DNA of 64,000 nt, taken from contig NZ_CP029482.1 of NCBI RefSeq assembly GCF_003151075.1, positions 3,100,001 to 3,164,000 of the forward strand, in the 5' to 3' direction. How positions within the stretch are numbered: position 1 is the first letter of the stretch; each line of letters begins with the position of its first letter. The position numbers and the translations under genes were made by a program. Of this stretch, positions 40,251 through 50,122 are shown piece after piece. Source of the DNA: Pseudomonas sp. 31-12 (GTDB lineage Bacteria; Pseudomonadota; Gammaproteobacteria; Pseudomonadales; Pseudomonadaceae). The notes beneath the pieces are model-generated. The model worked only from the letters and a program-made list of their open reading frames with translations. It made no database searches and was not told where the DNA came from.

Positions 40251-40430
40251 CGATGACTGTTCCTGGAAAGGGTGACCGAAGACGTTCGAATAACGCCAGG
40301 GCTGGGGGCGTTACTTTAATGCATCGCGGGGGGCGGCGACTAACGGCATTTTGTGCAAAGTGTGGGAAATGGTTGGGGAAATTGTTGGAGATTTGTACGG
40401 GCGGGGTATTGCGGTGGCCTTTTGGACGCC

Positions 40431-40513
40431 TTCGCGGGCAAGCCAGCTCCCACAGGTGACCGCATCGTTTGATTGAAATGCGATCAATGTGGGAGCGGGC
40501 TTGCTCGCGAAGA
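40431..40513. repeat. REP pair, type A
   Basis: TTCGCGGGCAAGCCAGCTCCCACA and GTGGGAGCGGGCTTGCTCGCGAA around a 35-base centre, upstream of moxR. The rest of 40251-40530 shows no gene. Confidence 0.85.
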
Positions 40514-40530
40514 GGCCGGTCAAGGCACCC

Positions 40531-40884
40531 TCAAATCTCGCTTATATAGGTGCCGGTCCCCTTGAGGATGTTTTGCAGCGTTTCTTCAACGTCAGCCAGA
40601 TCGCTGGCATCGGTGCTGTGAATGATCTCCAGCGAATCATCCCCATTCAACGCATCCGCATCCGCCGCGGCGATTTCGATCAGCAAGCGGGTAGGGCTCA
40701 AGGTCACTTTCACGCCGTCCAGGGTCGACGGTTCGCCATCAAGGGTGATGTCCAGCGCGTCTTCGTCCGGGTAGCGGGTCATCAGAAACATGTCGCCCTG
40801 TTCGCTGTGGCAGCAGAGCATGGCCATGTTGTCTTCTTCGTCATCGCACGGGTTGACGATCAAGAGTTGGGTGGTCATTTGCAT
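40531..40884 (-). CDS. Small acidic conserved protein (117 aa)
   Basis: 117 aa from the ATG at 40884 (MQMTTQLLIVNPCDDEEDNM), with AGGA about eight bases upstream. An earlier start at 40920 lacks one. It is rich in Asp/Glu, with two cysteines near residues 37-38 (LCCHSEQ) and a C-terminus of helical character. It has no signal or membrane segment. I do not recognise a function; similar proteins occur as single genes in other pseudomonads. Confidence 0.65.
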   Translation of the reverse strand: MQMTTQLLIVNPCDDEEDNMAMLCCHSEQGDMFLMTRYPDEDALDITLDGEPSTLDGVKVTLSPTRLLIEIAAADADALNGDDSLEIIHSTDASDLADVEETLQNILKGTGTYISEI

Positions 40885-40920
40885 GGGGAAATCCTGGCTC
40901 GGCGAGCGTTGAGAGCGCAA

Positions 40921-41387
40921 TAAAAGGCGATTCTGCCAGCCCGCGGGAATTTCTGCTTGGCTGAGTGTCAGAGGATGTGTCGTGAACGCTCAGCGTGTTG
41001 CTGGTCATTTCGGGTACGCAAAAGCCGTAAAACCGGGGATAAAACGCCCGTTTTCCTGCACGACTGCTAGTGTTGTTCGAGGCGTATGCCGCGAGCTGCG
41101 TACCGATGACCGAATATGTCGCAGCGCCGCAAGCACAGGCCTTGCCGCACTCGTTAAGCTGCGCATCGAATGGATATCCGTAAAGACATTGTGCAATTCA
41201 TCGCACAGGCGTTTTTGCCGATAGCCATCCATGGAAGGTGAATGTGACCTGAGTGTCTCGTCCAGCTTCACCCACCTGTCATCCTGTTTCCTCTGCCCGA
41301 GAATCAGGAACAGGGTGACGGATCGCCCCGAAAGGGGTTTTGCACGCGACGCTTCCATCAATAACAAGCCCAAGCGGAGTACCACAG
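40921..41387. other. Gene-free leader region upstream of gdhB
   Basis: About 470 bp with no convincing gene; a 126-aa minus-strand ORF here has Arg/Ser-rich shadow composition. It presumably holds the gdhB promoter and a long untranslated leader. A small hairpin, CCCCGAAAGGGG followed by TTTT (41326-41341), lies about 50 bases before the gdhB start and could act as an attenuator, though the stem is only 4 bp. Confidence 0.5.
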
Positions 41388-44300
41388 ATGGCGTTCTTCA
41401 CCGCAGCCAGCAAAGCCGACTTCCAGCACCAACTGCAAGCGGCACTGGCCCAGCACATCAGTGAACAGGCACTGCCACAAGTGGCGCTGTTCGCTGAACA
41501 ATTCTTCGGCATCATTTCCCTGGATGAGCTGACCCAGCGTCGGTTGTCCGACCTCGCCGGCTGCACCCTTTCTGCGTGGCGCCTGCTTGAGCGCTTCGAT
41601 CACGCGCAACCGCAAGTGCGCGTCTACAACCCTGACTACGAACGCCACGGCTGGCAGTCGACCCACACCGCGGTCGAAGTGCTGCACCACGACCTGCCAT
41701 TTCTGGTGGACTCGGTGCGTACCGAGCTGAACCGTCGCGGCTACAGCATTCACACCCTGCAAACCACTGTGCTGAGCGTGCGTCGCGGCAGCAAGGGCGA
41801 GCTGCTGGAAATCCTGCCGAAAGGCACTCAGGGCGAAGGCATTCTGCAAGAATCGCTGATGTACCTGGAAATCGACCGTTGCGCCAACGCGGCCGAGCTC
41901 AATGTCCTGAGCAAAGAGCTGGAGCAGGTTCTCGGTGAAGTCCGCGTCGCGGTCACCGATTTCGAACCGATGAAAGCCAAGGTCCAGGAAATCCTGAGCC
42001 ACCTGGACAGCAGCCAGTTCGCGGTTGATCCAGAAGAAAAAGCTGAAATCAAAAGCTTCCTGGAATGGCTGGTGGGCAACCACTTCACGTTCCTGGGCTA
42101 TGAAGAATTCGTGGTTCGCGATGAAGTCGACGGCGGCCACATCGTCTACGACCAGGATTCGTTCCTGGGTCTGACCAAGCTGCTGCGCACCGGCCTGACC
42201 TACGATGACCTGCGCATCGAAGACTATGCCGTGAACTACCTGCGCGAACCGACCCTGTTGTCGTTCGCCAAGGCTGCACACCCAAGCCGTGTGCACCGTC
42301 CGGCCTACCCGGACTACGTGTCGATCCGTGAAATCGACGCCGACGGCAAAGTCATCAAGGAATGCCGTTTCATGGGCCTGTACACCTCTTCGGTGTATGG
42401 CGAGAGCGTGCGGGTCATTCCGTACATCCGCCGCAAGGTCGAAGAAATCGAACGCCGTTCCGGCTTCCAGCCCAAGGCTCACCTGGGCAAGGAGCTGGCG
42501 CAGGTGGTCGAAGTGCTGCCACGCGATGATCTGTTCCAGACCCCGGTGGACGAGCTGTTCAGCACCGTGATGTCAATCGTGCAGATCCAGGAACGCAACA
42601 AGATCCGCGTGTTCCTGCGCAAAGACCCGTACGGCCGTTTCTGCTACTGCCTGGCCTACGTCCCGCGTGACATCTACTCCACCGAAGTGCGCCAGAAGAT
42701 CCAGCAAGTGCTGATGGATCGCCTGAAAGCCTCTGACTGCGAGTTCTGGACCTTCTTCTCCGAATCCGTGCTGGCTCGCGTACAACTGATCTTGCGCGTA
42801 GATCCGAAGAACCGTCTCGACATCGACCCGGTCCTGCTGGAAAAAGAAGTCGTGCAAGCCTGCCGCAGCTGGCAGGACGACTACGCCAGCCTGATCGTCG
42901 AAAGCTTCGGCGAAGCCCACGGCACCAACGTGCTGGCTGACTTCCCTAAAGGCTTCCCGGCCGGGTACCGCGAGCGCTTCGCTGCCCACTCGGCCGTGGT
43001 CGACATGCAGCACCTGCTGAGCCTGAACGAAAAAAATCCACTGGTGATGAGTTTCTATCAGCCACTGGGCCAGGTCTCCGGTCAGCGCGAGTTGCACTGC
43101 AAGCTGTATCACGCCGACACGCCGCTGGCGCTGTCCGACGTATTGCCGATCCTGGAAAACCTCGGCCTGCGCGTGCTGGGCGAATTCCCGTACCGCCTGC
43201 GTCATAACAGTGGCCGCGAGTTCTGGATTCACGACTTTGCATTCACCGCTGCTGAAGGCCTGGAACTCGATATCCAGCAACTCAACGACACCTTGCAGGA
43301 CGCCTTCGTCCACATCGTGCGTGGCGATGCCGAGAACGATGCGTTCAACCGCCTGGTGCTGACCGCCGGCCTGCCTTGGCGTGATGTGGCGCTGCTGCGT
43401 GCCTACGCCCGTTACATGAAGCAGATCCGCCTGGGCTTCGACCTGGGTTATATCGCCAGCACCCTGAACAACCACACCGACATCGCTCGCGAGTTGACCC
43501 GGTTGTTCAAGACCCGTTTCTACCTGGCGCGCAAGCTCACCGGCGACGATCTGGAAGACAAGCAGCAACGCCTGGAACACGCGATCATTGCCGCTCTGGA
43601 CGAAGTCCAGGTGCTGAACGAAGACCGCATCCTGCGTCGCTACCTGGACCTGATCAAGGCCACGCTGCGGACCAACTTCTACCAGACCGATGCGAACGGC
43701 AAGAACAAGTCCTACTTCAGCTTCAAGTTCAACCCGCACCAGATTCCAGAGCTGCCGAAGCCAGTACCGAAGTTCGAAATCTTCGTTTACTCGCCACGCG
43801 TTGAAGGCGTGCACCTACGTTTCGGCAACGTCGCTCGCGGCGGTCTGCGCTGGTCCGACCGTGAAGAAGACTTCCGCACCGAAGTCCTGGGCCTGGTAAA
43901 AGCCCAGCAAGTGAAGAACTCGGTCATCGTGCCAGTGGGCGCCAAGGGCGGCTTCCTGCCGCGCCGTCTGCCGCTGGGCGGCAGCCGAGACGAGATCGCG
44001 GCCGAGGGCATCGCCTGCTACCGCATCTTCATCTCGGGCCTGTTGGACATTACCGACAACCTGAAAGACGGCGCGCTGGTTCCGCCGGCCAACGTCGTGC
44101 GTCATGACGACGATGACCCGTACCTGGTGGTCGCTGCGGACAAGGGCACTGCGACCTTCTCCGACATCGCCAACGGTATCGCTATCGACTACGGCTTCTG
44201 GCTGGGTGACGCGTTCGCGTCCGGTGGTTCTGCCGGTTACGACCACAAGAAAATGGGCATTACCGCCAAAGGCGCGTGGGTCGGCGTTCAACGTCACTTC

Positions 44301-46289
44301 CGCGAACGCGGCATCAATGTCCAGGAAGACAGCATCACCGTGGTGGGCGTCGGCGACATGGCCGGTGACGTGTTCGGTAATGGCTTGTTGATGTCCGACA
44401 AGCTGCAACTGGTCGCAGCGTTCAACCACCTGCACATCTTCATCGACCCGAACCCGGAGCCGGCGAACAGCTTCGCCGAGCGTCAGCGCCTGTTCGACCT
44501 GCCGCGTTCGGCCTGGTCGGATTACGACACCAGCATCATGTCCGAAGGCGGCGGGATCTTCTCCCGCAGCGCAAAAAGCATCGCGATTTCCCCGCAGATG
44601 AAAGAGCGCTTCGACATCCAGGCTGACAAGCTGACCCCGACCGAACTGCTCAATGCCTTGCTCAAGGCCCCGGTGGACCTGTTGTGGAACGGCGGTATCG
44701 GCACCTACGTCAAAGCCAGCAGCGAAAGCCACGCCGATGTCGGCGACAAGGCCAACGATGCACTCCGCGTGAACGGCAACGAACTGCGCTGCAAAGTCGT
44801 GGGCGAGGGCGGTAACCTCGGTATGACCCAACTGGGTCGTGTCGAATTCGGCCTCAATGGCGGCGGTTCCAACACCGACTTCATCGACAACGCCGGTGGC
44901 GTGGACTGCTCCGACCACGAAGTGAACATCAAGATCCTGCTGAACGAAGTGGTTCAGGCCGGTGACATGACCGACAAGCAACGCAACCAGTTGCTGGCGA
45001 GCATGACCGACGAAGTCGGCAATCTGGTGTTGGGCAACAACTACAAGCAGACTCAGGCCCTGTCCCTGGCGGCCCGCCGTGCTTTCGTGCGGATTGCCGA
45101 ATACAAGCGCCTGATGAACGATCTGGAAGGCCGCGGCAAGCTGGATCGCGCCATCGAGTTCCTGCCGGCTGAAGAGGCAATCAACGAACGCCTCGTGGAA
45201 GGCCATGGCCTGACCCGTGCCGAACTGTCGGTGCTGATCTCCTACAGCAAGATCGACCTCAAGGAAGCGCTGCTCAACTCCCTGGTGCCGGACGACGACT
45301 ACCTGACGCGCGACATGGAAACCGCTTTCCCGCCGAGCCTGGTGAGCAAGTTCTCCGAAGCCATGCGCCGTCACCGTCTGAAGCGCGAAATCGTCAGCAC
45401 CCAGATCGCCAACGATCTGGTGAACCACATGGGCATTACCTTCGTTCAACGACTCAAAGAGTCGACCGGCATGAGCCCGGCGAACGTGGCCGGTGCCTAC
45501 GTGATCGTGCGTGACATCTTCCATCTCCCGCACTGGTTCCGTCAGATCGAAGCCCTGGATTACCAGGTCTCCGCCGACGTGCAACTGGAGCTGATGGACG
45601 AGCTGATGCGCCTGGGCCGTCGCGCCACGCGCTGGTTCCTGCGTGCCCGTCGCAACGAGCAGAATGCTGCCCGTGACGTCGCGCATTTCGGTCCGCACCT
45701 GAAGGAGTTGGGCCTCAAGCTCGACGATCTGCTCAGCGGCGAGATCCGCGAAACCTGGCAGGCGCGTTATCAAGCGTACGTCGAAGCCGGTGTGCCGGAG
45801 TTGCTGGCGCGCATGGTGGCTGGCACCACGCACCTGTACACCCTGCTGCCGATCATCGAAGCTTCCGACGTGACCGGCCAGAACCCTGCAGACGTGGCCA
45901 AGGCTTACTTCGCCGTGGGCAGCGCGCTGGACATCACCTGGTACCTGCAACAGATCAGCGCTCTGCCGGTTGAAAACAACTGGCAGGCCCTGGCCCGTGA
46001 AGCGTTCCGTGATGACGTCGACTGGCAGCAACGTGCGATCACCATCTCCGTCCTGCAACAGGGCGACGGCACTCTGGACGTGGAAACACGCCTGGCGCTG
46101 TGGATGAAAGAGCACAACGGCATGATCGAACGCTGGCGCGCCATGCTGGTGGAAATCCGTGCCGCCAGTGGCACTGACTACGCCATGTACGCGGTGGCCA
46201 ACCGTGAACTGTTGGACCTGGCGTTGAGCGGGCAAGCGGTAGTGCCTGCACCTGTCACTGCCGCGGCCGAGCTGGAACCGGCTGCCTGA
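41388..46289 (+). CDS. gdhB: NAD-dependent glutamate dehydrogenase, 180-kDa class
   Basis: 1633 aa from the ATG at 41388 (MAFFTAASKADFQHQ), with GGAG 8-12 bases upstream. This is the giant L-GDH_180 type described from Streptomyces and Pseudomonas. An N-terminal roughly 700-residue regulatory region with ACT-like segments (FLVDSVRTELNRRGYSIHTL) precedes the catalytic core. The core includes the substrate-lysine region (KNSVIVPVGAKGGF) and the Rossmann part (VGVGDMAGDVFGNGLL). A helical C-terminal domain follows. It converts glutamate to 2-oxoglutarate and ammonia with NAD+, for amino-acid catabolism. It ends at a strong terminator. Confidence 0.95.
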   Translation: MAFFTAASKADFQHQLQAALAQHISEQALPQVALFAEQFFGIISLDELTQRRLSDLAGCTLSAWRLLERFDHAQPQVRVYNPDYERHGWQSTHTAVEVLHHDLPFLVDSVRTELNRRGYSIHTLQTTVLSVRRGSKGELLEILPKGTQGEGILQESLMYLEIDRCANAAELNVLSKELEQVLGEVRVAVTDFEPMKAKVQEILSHLDSSQFAVDPEEKAEIKSFLEWLVGNHFTFLGYEEFVVRDEVDGGHIVYDQDSFLGLTKLLRTGLTYDDLRIEDYAVNYLREPTLLSFAKAAHPSRVHRPAYPDYVSIREIDADGKVIKECRFMGLYTSSVYGESVRVIPYIRRKVEEIERRSGFQPKAHLGKELAQVVEVLPRDDLFQTPVDELFSTVMSIVQIQERNKIRVFLRKDPYGRFCYCLAYVPRDIYSTEVRQKIQQVLMDRLKASDCEFWTFFSESVLARVQLILRVDPKNRLDIDPVLLEKEVVQACRSWQDDYASLIVESFGEAHGTNVLADFPKGFPAGYRERFAAHSAVVDMQHLLSLNEKNPLVMSFYQPLGQVSGQRELHCKLYHADTPLALSDVLPILENLGLRVLGEFPYRLRHNSGREFWIHDFAFTAAEGLELDIQQLNDTLQDAFVHIVRGDAENDAFNRLVLTAGLPWRDVALLRAYARYMKQIRLGFDLGYIASTLNNHTDIARELTRLFKTRFYLARKLTGDDLEDKQQRLEHAIIAALDEVQVLNEDRILRRYLDLIKATLRTNFYQTDANGKNKSYFSFKFNPHQIPELPKPVPKFEIFVYSPRVEGVHLRFGNVARGGLRWSDREEDFRTEVLGLVKAQQVKNSVIVPVGAKGGFLPRRLPLGGSRDEIAAEGIACYRIFISGLLDITDNLKDGALVPPANVVRHDDDDPYLVVAADKGTATFSDIANGIAIDYGFWLGDAFASGGSAGYDHKKMGITAKGAWVGVQRHFRERGINVQEDSITVVGVGDMAGDVFGNGLLMSDKLQLVAAFNHLHIFIDPNPEPANSFAERQRLFDLPRSAWSDYDTSIMSEGGGIFSRSAKSIAISPQMKERFDIQADKLTPTELLNALLKAPVDLLWNGGIGTYVKASSESHADVGDKANDALRVNGNELRCKVVGEGGNLGMTQLGRVEFGLNGGGSNTDFIDNAGGVDCSDHEVNIKILLNEVVQAGDMTDKQRNQLLASMTDEVGNLVLGNNYKQTQALSLAARRAFVRIAEYKRLMNDLEGRGKLDRAIEFLPAEEAINERLVEGHGLTRAELSVLISYSKIDLKEALLNSLVPDDDYLTRDMETAFPPSLVSKFSEAMRRHRLKREIVSTQIANDLVNHMGITFVQRLKESTGMSPANVAGAYVIVRDIFHLPHWFRQIEALDYQVSADVQLELMDELMRLGRRATRWFLRARRNEQNAARDVAHFGPHLKELGLKLDDLLSGEIRETWQARYQAYVEAGVPELLARMVAGTTHLYTLLPIIEASDVTGQNPADVAKAYFAVGSALDITWYLQQISALPVENNWQALAREAFRDDVDWQQRAITISVLQQGDGTLDVETRLALWMKEHNGMIERWRAMLVEIRAASGTDYAMYAVANRELLDLALSGQAVVPAPVTAAAELEPAA

Positions 46290-46303
46290 TCAGGCGTTGA
46301 CTG

Positions 46304-46339
46304 AAAAAGCCCCGCATTGAGAGATGCGGGGTTTTTTTT
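46304..46339 (+). terminator. Rho-independent terminator of gdhB
   Basis: AAAAAGCCCCGCAT / ATGCGGGGTTTTTTTT with a short TGAGAG loop, 15 bp after the gdhB stop. Confidence 0.93.
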
Positions 46340-46371
46340 GCCTGCAGGTTTTGTGTTGGCTGATCTGGCCT

Positions 46372-46440
46372 CATCGCGAGCAGGCTCGCTCCCACATTGG
46401 AATGCATTTCAAACTGTGGGAGCGAGCCTGCTCGCGATGG
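46372..46440. repeat. REP pair, type A
   Basis: CATCGCGAGCAGGCTCGCTCCCACA and its inverse with a 20-base centre, between gdhB and the convergent lipoprotein gene. It closely resembles the pair at 3671-3744. Confidence 0.9.
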
Positions 46441-46451
46441 GGACATTAGCC

Positions 46452-47162
46452 TTAATACAACTTCTGAGCTGTTGTGTTATCAATCATCGACACTTTGTTT
46501 GTCGGTCTGGTCAGTAAATTACTGAGCGACTGGTCAAACTTCTGCAGTGCCCTGACTTGCACATTCTGCTGTTCGTTAATATCCGCCACGATCTCTTCAC
46601 TGCGTTTGTAATCCGCCCATACCGGACTCAACGCTCTGGCATCATGCCCTTGTGCAGTGCCGATGTAGTTGAAGTTGGAGTCATAGAACTGCGCACTTAC
46701 ATTCGCCTCGATATCCGAACTGCGCGACATCATCAATTGGCTGCGGGTGTCGACAATGGCGACCACATCGGGCTTCGCCGCCTTGAGGCTTTGCATATTC
46801 GGGTACACGGTTACCGAGCCGAACTGACGTTGCAAGGATGCCTTGACCCAATCTACCGCATGGTCCGGTCTGGAGGTGGCGACGTAGGCGTCGTGGATCG
46901 ACTGCACCAGCAGGCTCTGGCCGAAACCGGTGCCGGCGTTGGCTTGGTAGTGCTGCAGGTAGGCACGATTGGTCTGGGTGTTGCGGCTGTAGACGACGCC
47001 CAACGAAACCTGGCTGCCGTTGGGAACCTGCGTGGCACTGCTGCGGCCAACCGGTTCGCTGAAGAGGCCGTCCGGCGAAGACACGGCTTTGGGCGCGGTG
47101 GGAACCGAGCAGCCGGCCAGGAGGACGGTCATTGTTAATGTACTGACGAGCGCAAGTTTCAT
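46452..47162 (-). CDS. Lipoprotein of unknown function (236 aa)
   Basis: From the ATG at 47162, with TGGAG upstream: MKLALVSTLTMTVLLAGC is a lipoprotein signal peptide with lipobox LAGC (Cys18). The rest (SQVSLGVVYSRNTQTNRAYL ... VVAIVDTRSQLMM ... SAQFYDSNFNYIGTAQGHD) looks like a soluble alpha/beta periplasmic domain. The C-terminus is KVSMIDNTTAQKLY. No Asp at position +2 (Ser follows Cys), so outer-membrane sorting is likely. The function is not recognised. Confidence 0.7.
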   Translation of the reverse strand: MKLALVSTLTMTVLLAGCSVPTAPKAVSSPDGLFSEPVGRSSATQVPNGSQVSLGVVYSRNTQTNRAYLQHYQANAGTGFGQSLLVQSIHDAYVATSRPDHAVDWVKASLQRQFGSVTVYPNMQSLKAAKPDVVAIVDTRSQLMMSRSSDIEANVSAQFYDSNFNYIGTAQGHDARALSPVWADYKRSEEIVADINEQQNVQVRALQKFDQSLSNLLTRPTNKVSMIDNTTAQKLY

Positions 47163-47333
47163 GGTGTTTCTCCAGTGAAACAACTTGAGTCGGAACGTTG
47201 TAATGTCGGATTAATCCCGCGTGGGTCCAGACTAAACCTGTCGTTGCTGAATGAAATAGCCAATGACCGAACTTGTTGGGCGGCCAATAGTTTAATTAGG
47301 TTTAAAACATGCCCGGTAATGACGCAGGGAAAT

Positions 47334-47368
47334 AAAAAGACCCGGAAAGTTAATTCGGGTCTTTTTAT
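47334..47368 (-). terminator. Rho-independent terminator of the cupin gene
   Basis: AAAAAGACCCGGA / TTCGGGTCTTTTT around a seven-base loop, positioned 22 bp past the minus-strand stop of the cupin gene. It is symmetric in both directions. Confidence 0.9.
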
Positions 47369-47389
47369 TTATGGCTATCTCTTCAGCTA

Positions 47390-47803
47390 TCAGTTTTCCA
47401 AAGGGATCAACACTTTTTCGTCCGGCGACAAGACCATGAATACCAACAGCTTGGCAGGCTTGGTTGCACTGGCGTTTTTCGAGACCAGGTGTTCCGAACC
47501 GGCTGGTTCGTACCAATACTGCCCAGCCTTGTAGGTGGTCGCTTTCTCGCCCTTCACTTGCGAGGTGACCGCGCCATCAAGGACGTAGGCCATGGCGGTG
47601 CCGTCATGCTTGTGGGCAATCGAGGATTGGCCGGGTTTGTAGTCGACCTCGATCATCATGGCTTTTTTGCCAGGCACGTTTTTCAGCGCCTCATCCTGCA
47701 GAACCGTGACCTTCTCTGACGGGTTTTCGTGGGCAATGGCAGTCGCTGAAACAGTCAGGGCGAGGGCGGTTAACGGAGCAGCAAGGAAACGCAAAGCTTT
47801 CAT
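47390..47803 (-). CDS. Exported cupin-domain protein
   Basis: 137 aa with a Sec signal peptide (KALRFLAAPLTALALTVSATAIA, cleavage near residue 24) and a single cupin barrel. Cupin motif 1 appears as PGQSSIAHKHDGTAMAYVLDG (His64 and His66 region) and motif 2 as YKAGQYWYEPAGSEHLV. The histidines could bind a metal in the periplasm. Small periplasmic cupins of this type have no agreed function. The gene is monocistronic, with its own terminator. Confidence 0.82.
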   Translation of the reverse strand: MKALRFLAAPLTALALTVSATAIAHENPSEKVTVLQDEALKNVPGKKAMMIEVDYKPGQSSIAHKHDGTAMAYVLDGAVTSQVKGEKATTYKAGQYWYEPAGSEHLVSKNASATKPAKLLVFMVLSPDEKVLIPLEN

Positions 47804-47922
47804 GGTTCTTCACCTGCGGTGGTTTGTTGTCAGAACCAACGATAGTCCGCAGGTGGGGCCAATCAAACAGCCAATATTCGTGAAGGTGAGGGGACCAATC
47901 CAGCCCATGATTGATGTAACTG

Positions 47923-48050
47923 CCCTGTGGCGAGGGGATTTATCCCCGTTCGGCTGCGAAGCAGTCGTCAATCCTGCAAACTCTGTTCGTCTGGAGGAAT
48001 GCAGGGGGCCGCTTCGCGGCCCAACGGGGATAAATCCCCTCACCACAGGG
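47923..48050. repeat. REP-type element B with conserved interior
   Basis: TGTGGCGAGGGGATTTATCCCC ends, and an interior shared nearly base for base with 27554-27676 up to the central TCAATCCTGCAAACTCT. It is then variable, then GCCGCTTCGCGGCCCAACGGGG. Confidence 0.85.
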
Positions 48051-48064
48051 TATCTACAGGGCGT

Positions 48065-48358
48065 TCAGCGGATCGGGAAGCTGTTGAAATCGACGGAATT
48101 AGCCAACTGGCTGTCGATCAGGCCAATAAAGCCTTGTACTTCGGGGCAGTTGAAATGCGATTGCATGGCCGCTTCCGATTGCCAACGGGCGCTGACGGTC
48201 CAGCGGTTGCTGTCCTCGGGGCAGCGGTCGACCATATAGGAATCACAGCCCGGTTGCTGGCGCAGGGTGTCGACAATCTTTTGCAGTTGCTTACCCAGTT
48301 CTTCCGAGCGGCCGGCGGCGGCCTGCACCATTACGGTATTGGTCACTTCGTTGGACAT
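48065..48358 (-). CDS. Antibiotic-biosynthesis-monooxygenase (ABM) domain protein
   Basis: A 97-aa ferredoxin-like-fold dimeric protein. TVMVQAAAGRSEELGKQLQK and QPGCDSYMVDRCPEDSNRWTVSARWQSEAAMQSHF are the standard ABM pattern. Family members include quinol monooxygenases and haem-degrading enzymes, but small ones like this often have unknown substrates. It is monocistronic, in the same direction as the upstream MocR gene. Confidence 0.8.
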   Translation of the reverse strand: MSNEVTNTVMVQAAAGRSEELGKQLQKIVDTLRQQPGCDSYMVDRCPEDSNRWTVSARWQSEAAMQSHFNCPEVQGFIGLIDSQLANSVDFNSFPIR

Positions 48359-48481
48359 TGCTCACACTCCTGAATCAGGCCGGACGAATCCTGCTCATTG
48401 AGGGATAACGCTTATGCAGGATAGGCCTGCACCTTGGGACCGCCAATAGCCAATCGCCGGATAAAGCCGCAGACCAATCGG

Positions 48482-49915
48482 TCAGGCCACCTGCTGCAAA
48501 ATGTCACGCAAACGGTCCAGGGCGATGTCGATGTCCAGGGTTTCTATGGCGCCAAAGCCCAGGAAAAACCCGGCCCGTGGTGTTTGCTGGTAGAAAAAGC
48601 TGTCGATGGCGTAGAGCCCGACTTCGACCTTCTTGGCCAATTCGATCACCAATGGAATATCGATAGGCACTTTGCACATAACTGTCATGTGAAACCCTGC
48701 CGTGGTGGGCACAGGCTCGAGCCAGGGTGAAAGGTCGTCTGCCATACGTGTCAGGATCCGTTCGCGGCGCCCGGCATAGATCGTATGACAGCGTCGGATG
48801 TGCTTGAGCAGGCAGCCTTCGGCGATGAATTTGGCCAGTGCCCATTGGGGCAGGGTGGAGGTGTGCAGGTCGGTGAGCTGCTTGGCGCGGATCACGGCTT
48901 CCAGAATCGCCGGCGGTAACACCGCATAACCTAGCCGCAGCTCTGGCAGCATGGTTTTTGAAAAGGTCCCGACGTAGGCGACAATGCCGCGCTCATCCAT
49001 GCTCTGCAGTGAATCGGTAGGCCGGCCTTCGTAGCGGAATTCGCTGTCGTAATCGTCCTCGATGATGATCGCGCCCAACTCATAGGCCCGTTCCAGCAGC
49101 GCCACCCGGCGTGCCTGACTCATCGGCATGCCCAGCGGGAACTGGTGGGACGGCGTGACATAAATCAGCCGGGTTCCCAAGGGGATCTTGTCCACCTCAA
49201 TCCCTTCGGCATCCACCGGCACCCCGATCACCGTGGCCCCATGGGTGCCAAACAACAGGCGAGCCGGCGGGTAGCCAGGGTCTTCCATGGCGACAATGCT
49301 GCCTGGACGCGTCAGCACCCGGGAGATCAGGTCCAGCGCCTGCTGCGCGCCGTTGCACACCACCACGTCTTCGTCCTGGCAATTGACCCCGCGGGAAAAC
49401 GCGATGTGCCGGGCGATGGCGTTGCGCAGCGCCGGCAAGCCTTCGGGCAGGCTGTAGAAGCCTTTTGAGGCGGCAATCTGGCGCAACGCGTGGGAGGTGC
49501 AGCGCCGCCAATCGTCCTGCGGAAACTGGCCTTTGCTGGTGGCGCCGCCGATGAAGTCGTAGCGTAACGAGCCTTCCAGCGTTGGGTGGCGCAGAAACAC
49601 CGGCAGGTTGCGCCAGGACTCGATCACCTCAAAGCTCGCCAGCTGCGAATGGCTTTGCTTGGGTGCGGCTTTGGCTGTGCGGGCATTGACGAAGGTGCCT
49701 TTGCCGATCACTCCGGTGAGAAAATTCTCATAGGTCAATTGCGCATAGGTGTCGGAAATGGTCTTGCGCGAAATGCCCAGCTGTTCGGCCAGCAAGCGGC
49801 TGGGCGGCAGCTGCGTCCCGGCTGCCAGACGGCCGGATTCGATGGCGCTGCGCAGTTGGTTGTACAACTGGCCTGCCAGGTCCTTGCGGCCGTTGATGAC
49901 AACATGAAGTTCCAT
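48482..49915 (-). CDS. MocR/PdxR-type regulator (GntR HTH fused to aminotransferase fold)
   Basis: 477 aa. The N-terminal GntR winged helix (about 8-75) contains TQLPPSRLLAEQLGISRKTISDTYAQL. The C-terminal fold-type I aminotransferase domain holds the PLP lysine at Lys320 (GTFSKTMLPELRLGY), with NGAQQALD and DDYDSEFRYEG. MocR proteins sense PLP or an amino acid through this domain and often control an adjacent divergent gene. Here that is the carboxymuconolactone-decarboxylase-like gene at 50123, with about 200 bp of shared promoter between. A PdxR role is not shown. Confidence 0.9.
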   Translation of the reverse strand: MELHVVINGRKDLAGQLYNQLRSAIESGRLAAGTQLPPSRLLAEQLGISRKTISDTYAQLTYENFLTGVIGKGTFVNARTAKAAPKQSHSQLASFEVIESWRNLPVFLRHPTLEGSLRYDFIGGATSKGQFPQDDWRRCTSHALRQIAASKGFYSLPEGLPALRNAIARHIAFSRGVNCQDEDVVVCNGAQQALDLISRVLTRPGSIVAMEDPGYPPARLLFGTHGATVIGVPVDAEGIEVDKIPLGTRLIYVTPSHQFPLGMPMSQARRVALLERAYELGAIIIEDDYDSEFRYEGRPTDSLQSMDERGIVAYVGTFSKTMLPELRLGYAVLPPAILEAVIRAKQLTDLHTSTLPQWALAKFIAEGCLLKHIRRCHTIYAGRRERILTRMADDLSPWLEPVPTTAGFHMTVMCKVPIDIPLVIELAKKVEVGLYAIDSFFYQQTPRAGFFLGFGAIETLDIDIALDRLRDILQQVA

Positions 49916-50122
49916 ACCGGCGAGGCTCCCGGGGCGATTGAGGCGCGTGTGCGTCGCGCCAGATTACCCGCATGAGCGGCTGCGCAGAAGTTGCGTGGAC
50001 GAAAAACCGCGGATTGGTCTGGCGGCGAGTGGTCCACGACTTTTTCGCTGAATTGGATCTGTAAGGTCCGCGCATCAGCGCCTACCTTGGAGGTCTCTAT
50101 TCGATCCCAGAGGCCGCCCCCC

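Noticed and set aside
41005..41385. A 126-aa minus-strand ORF in the gdhB leader
   Set aside because: Arg/Ser-rich, no ribosome site, no domain, and it would oppose the gdhB promoter. More likely non-coding.
43815..46235. An 806-aa minus-strand ORF opposite gdhB
   Set aside because: Val/His/Asp-rich shadow; gdhB has full family coverage on the plus strand.
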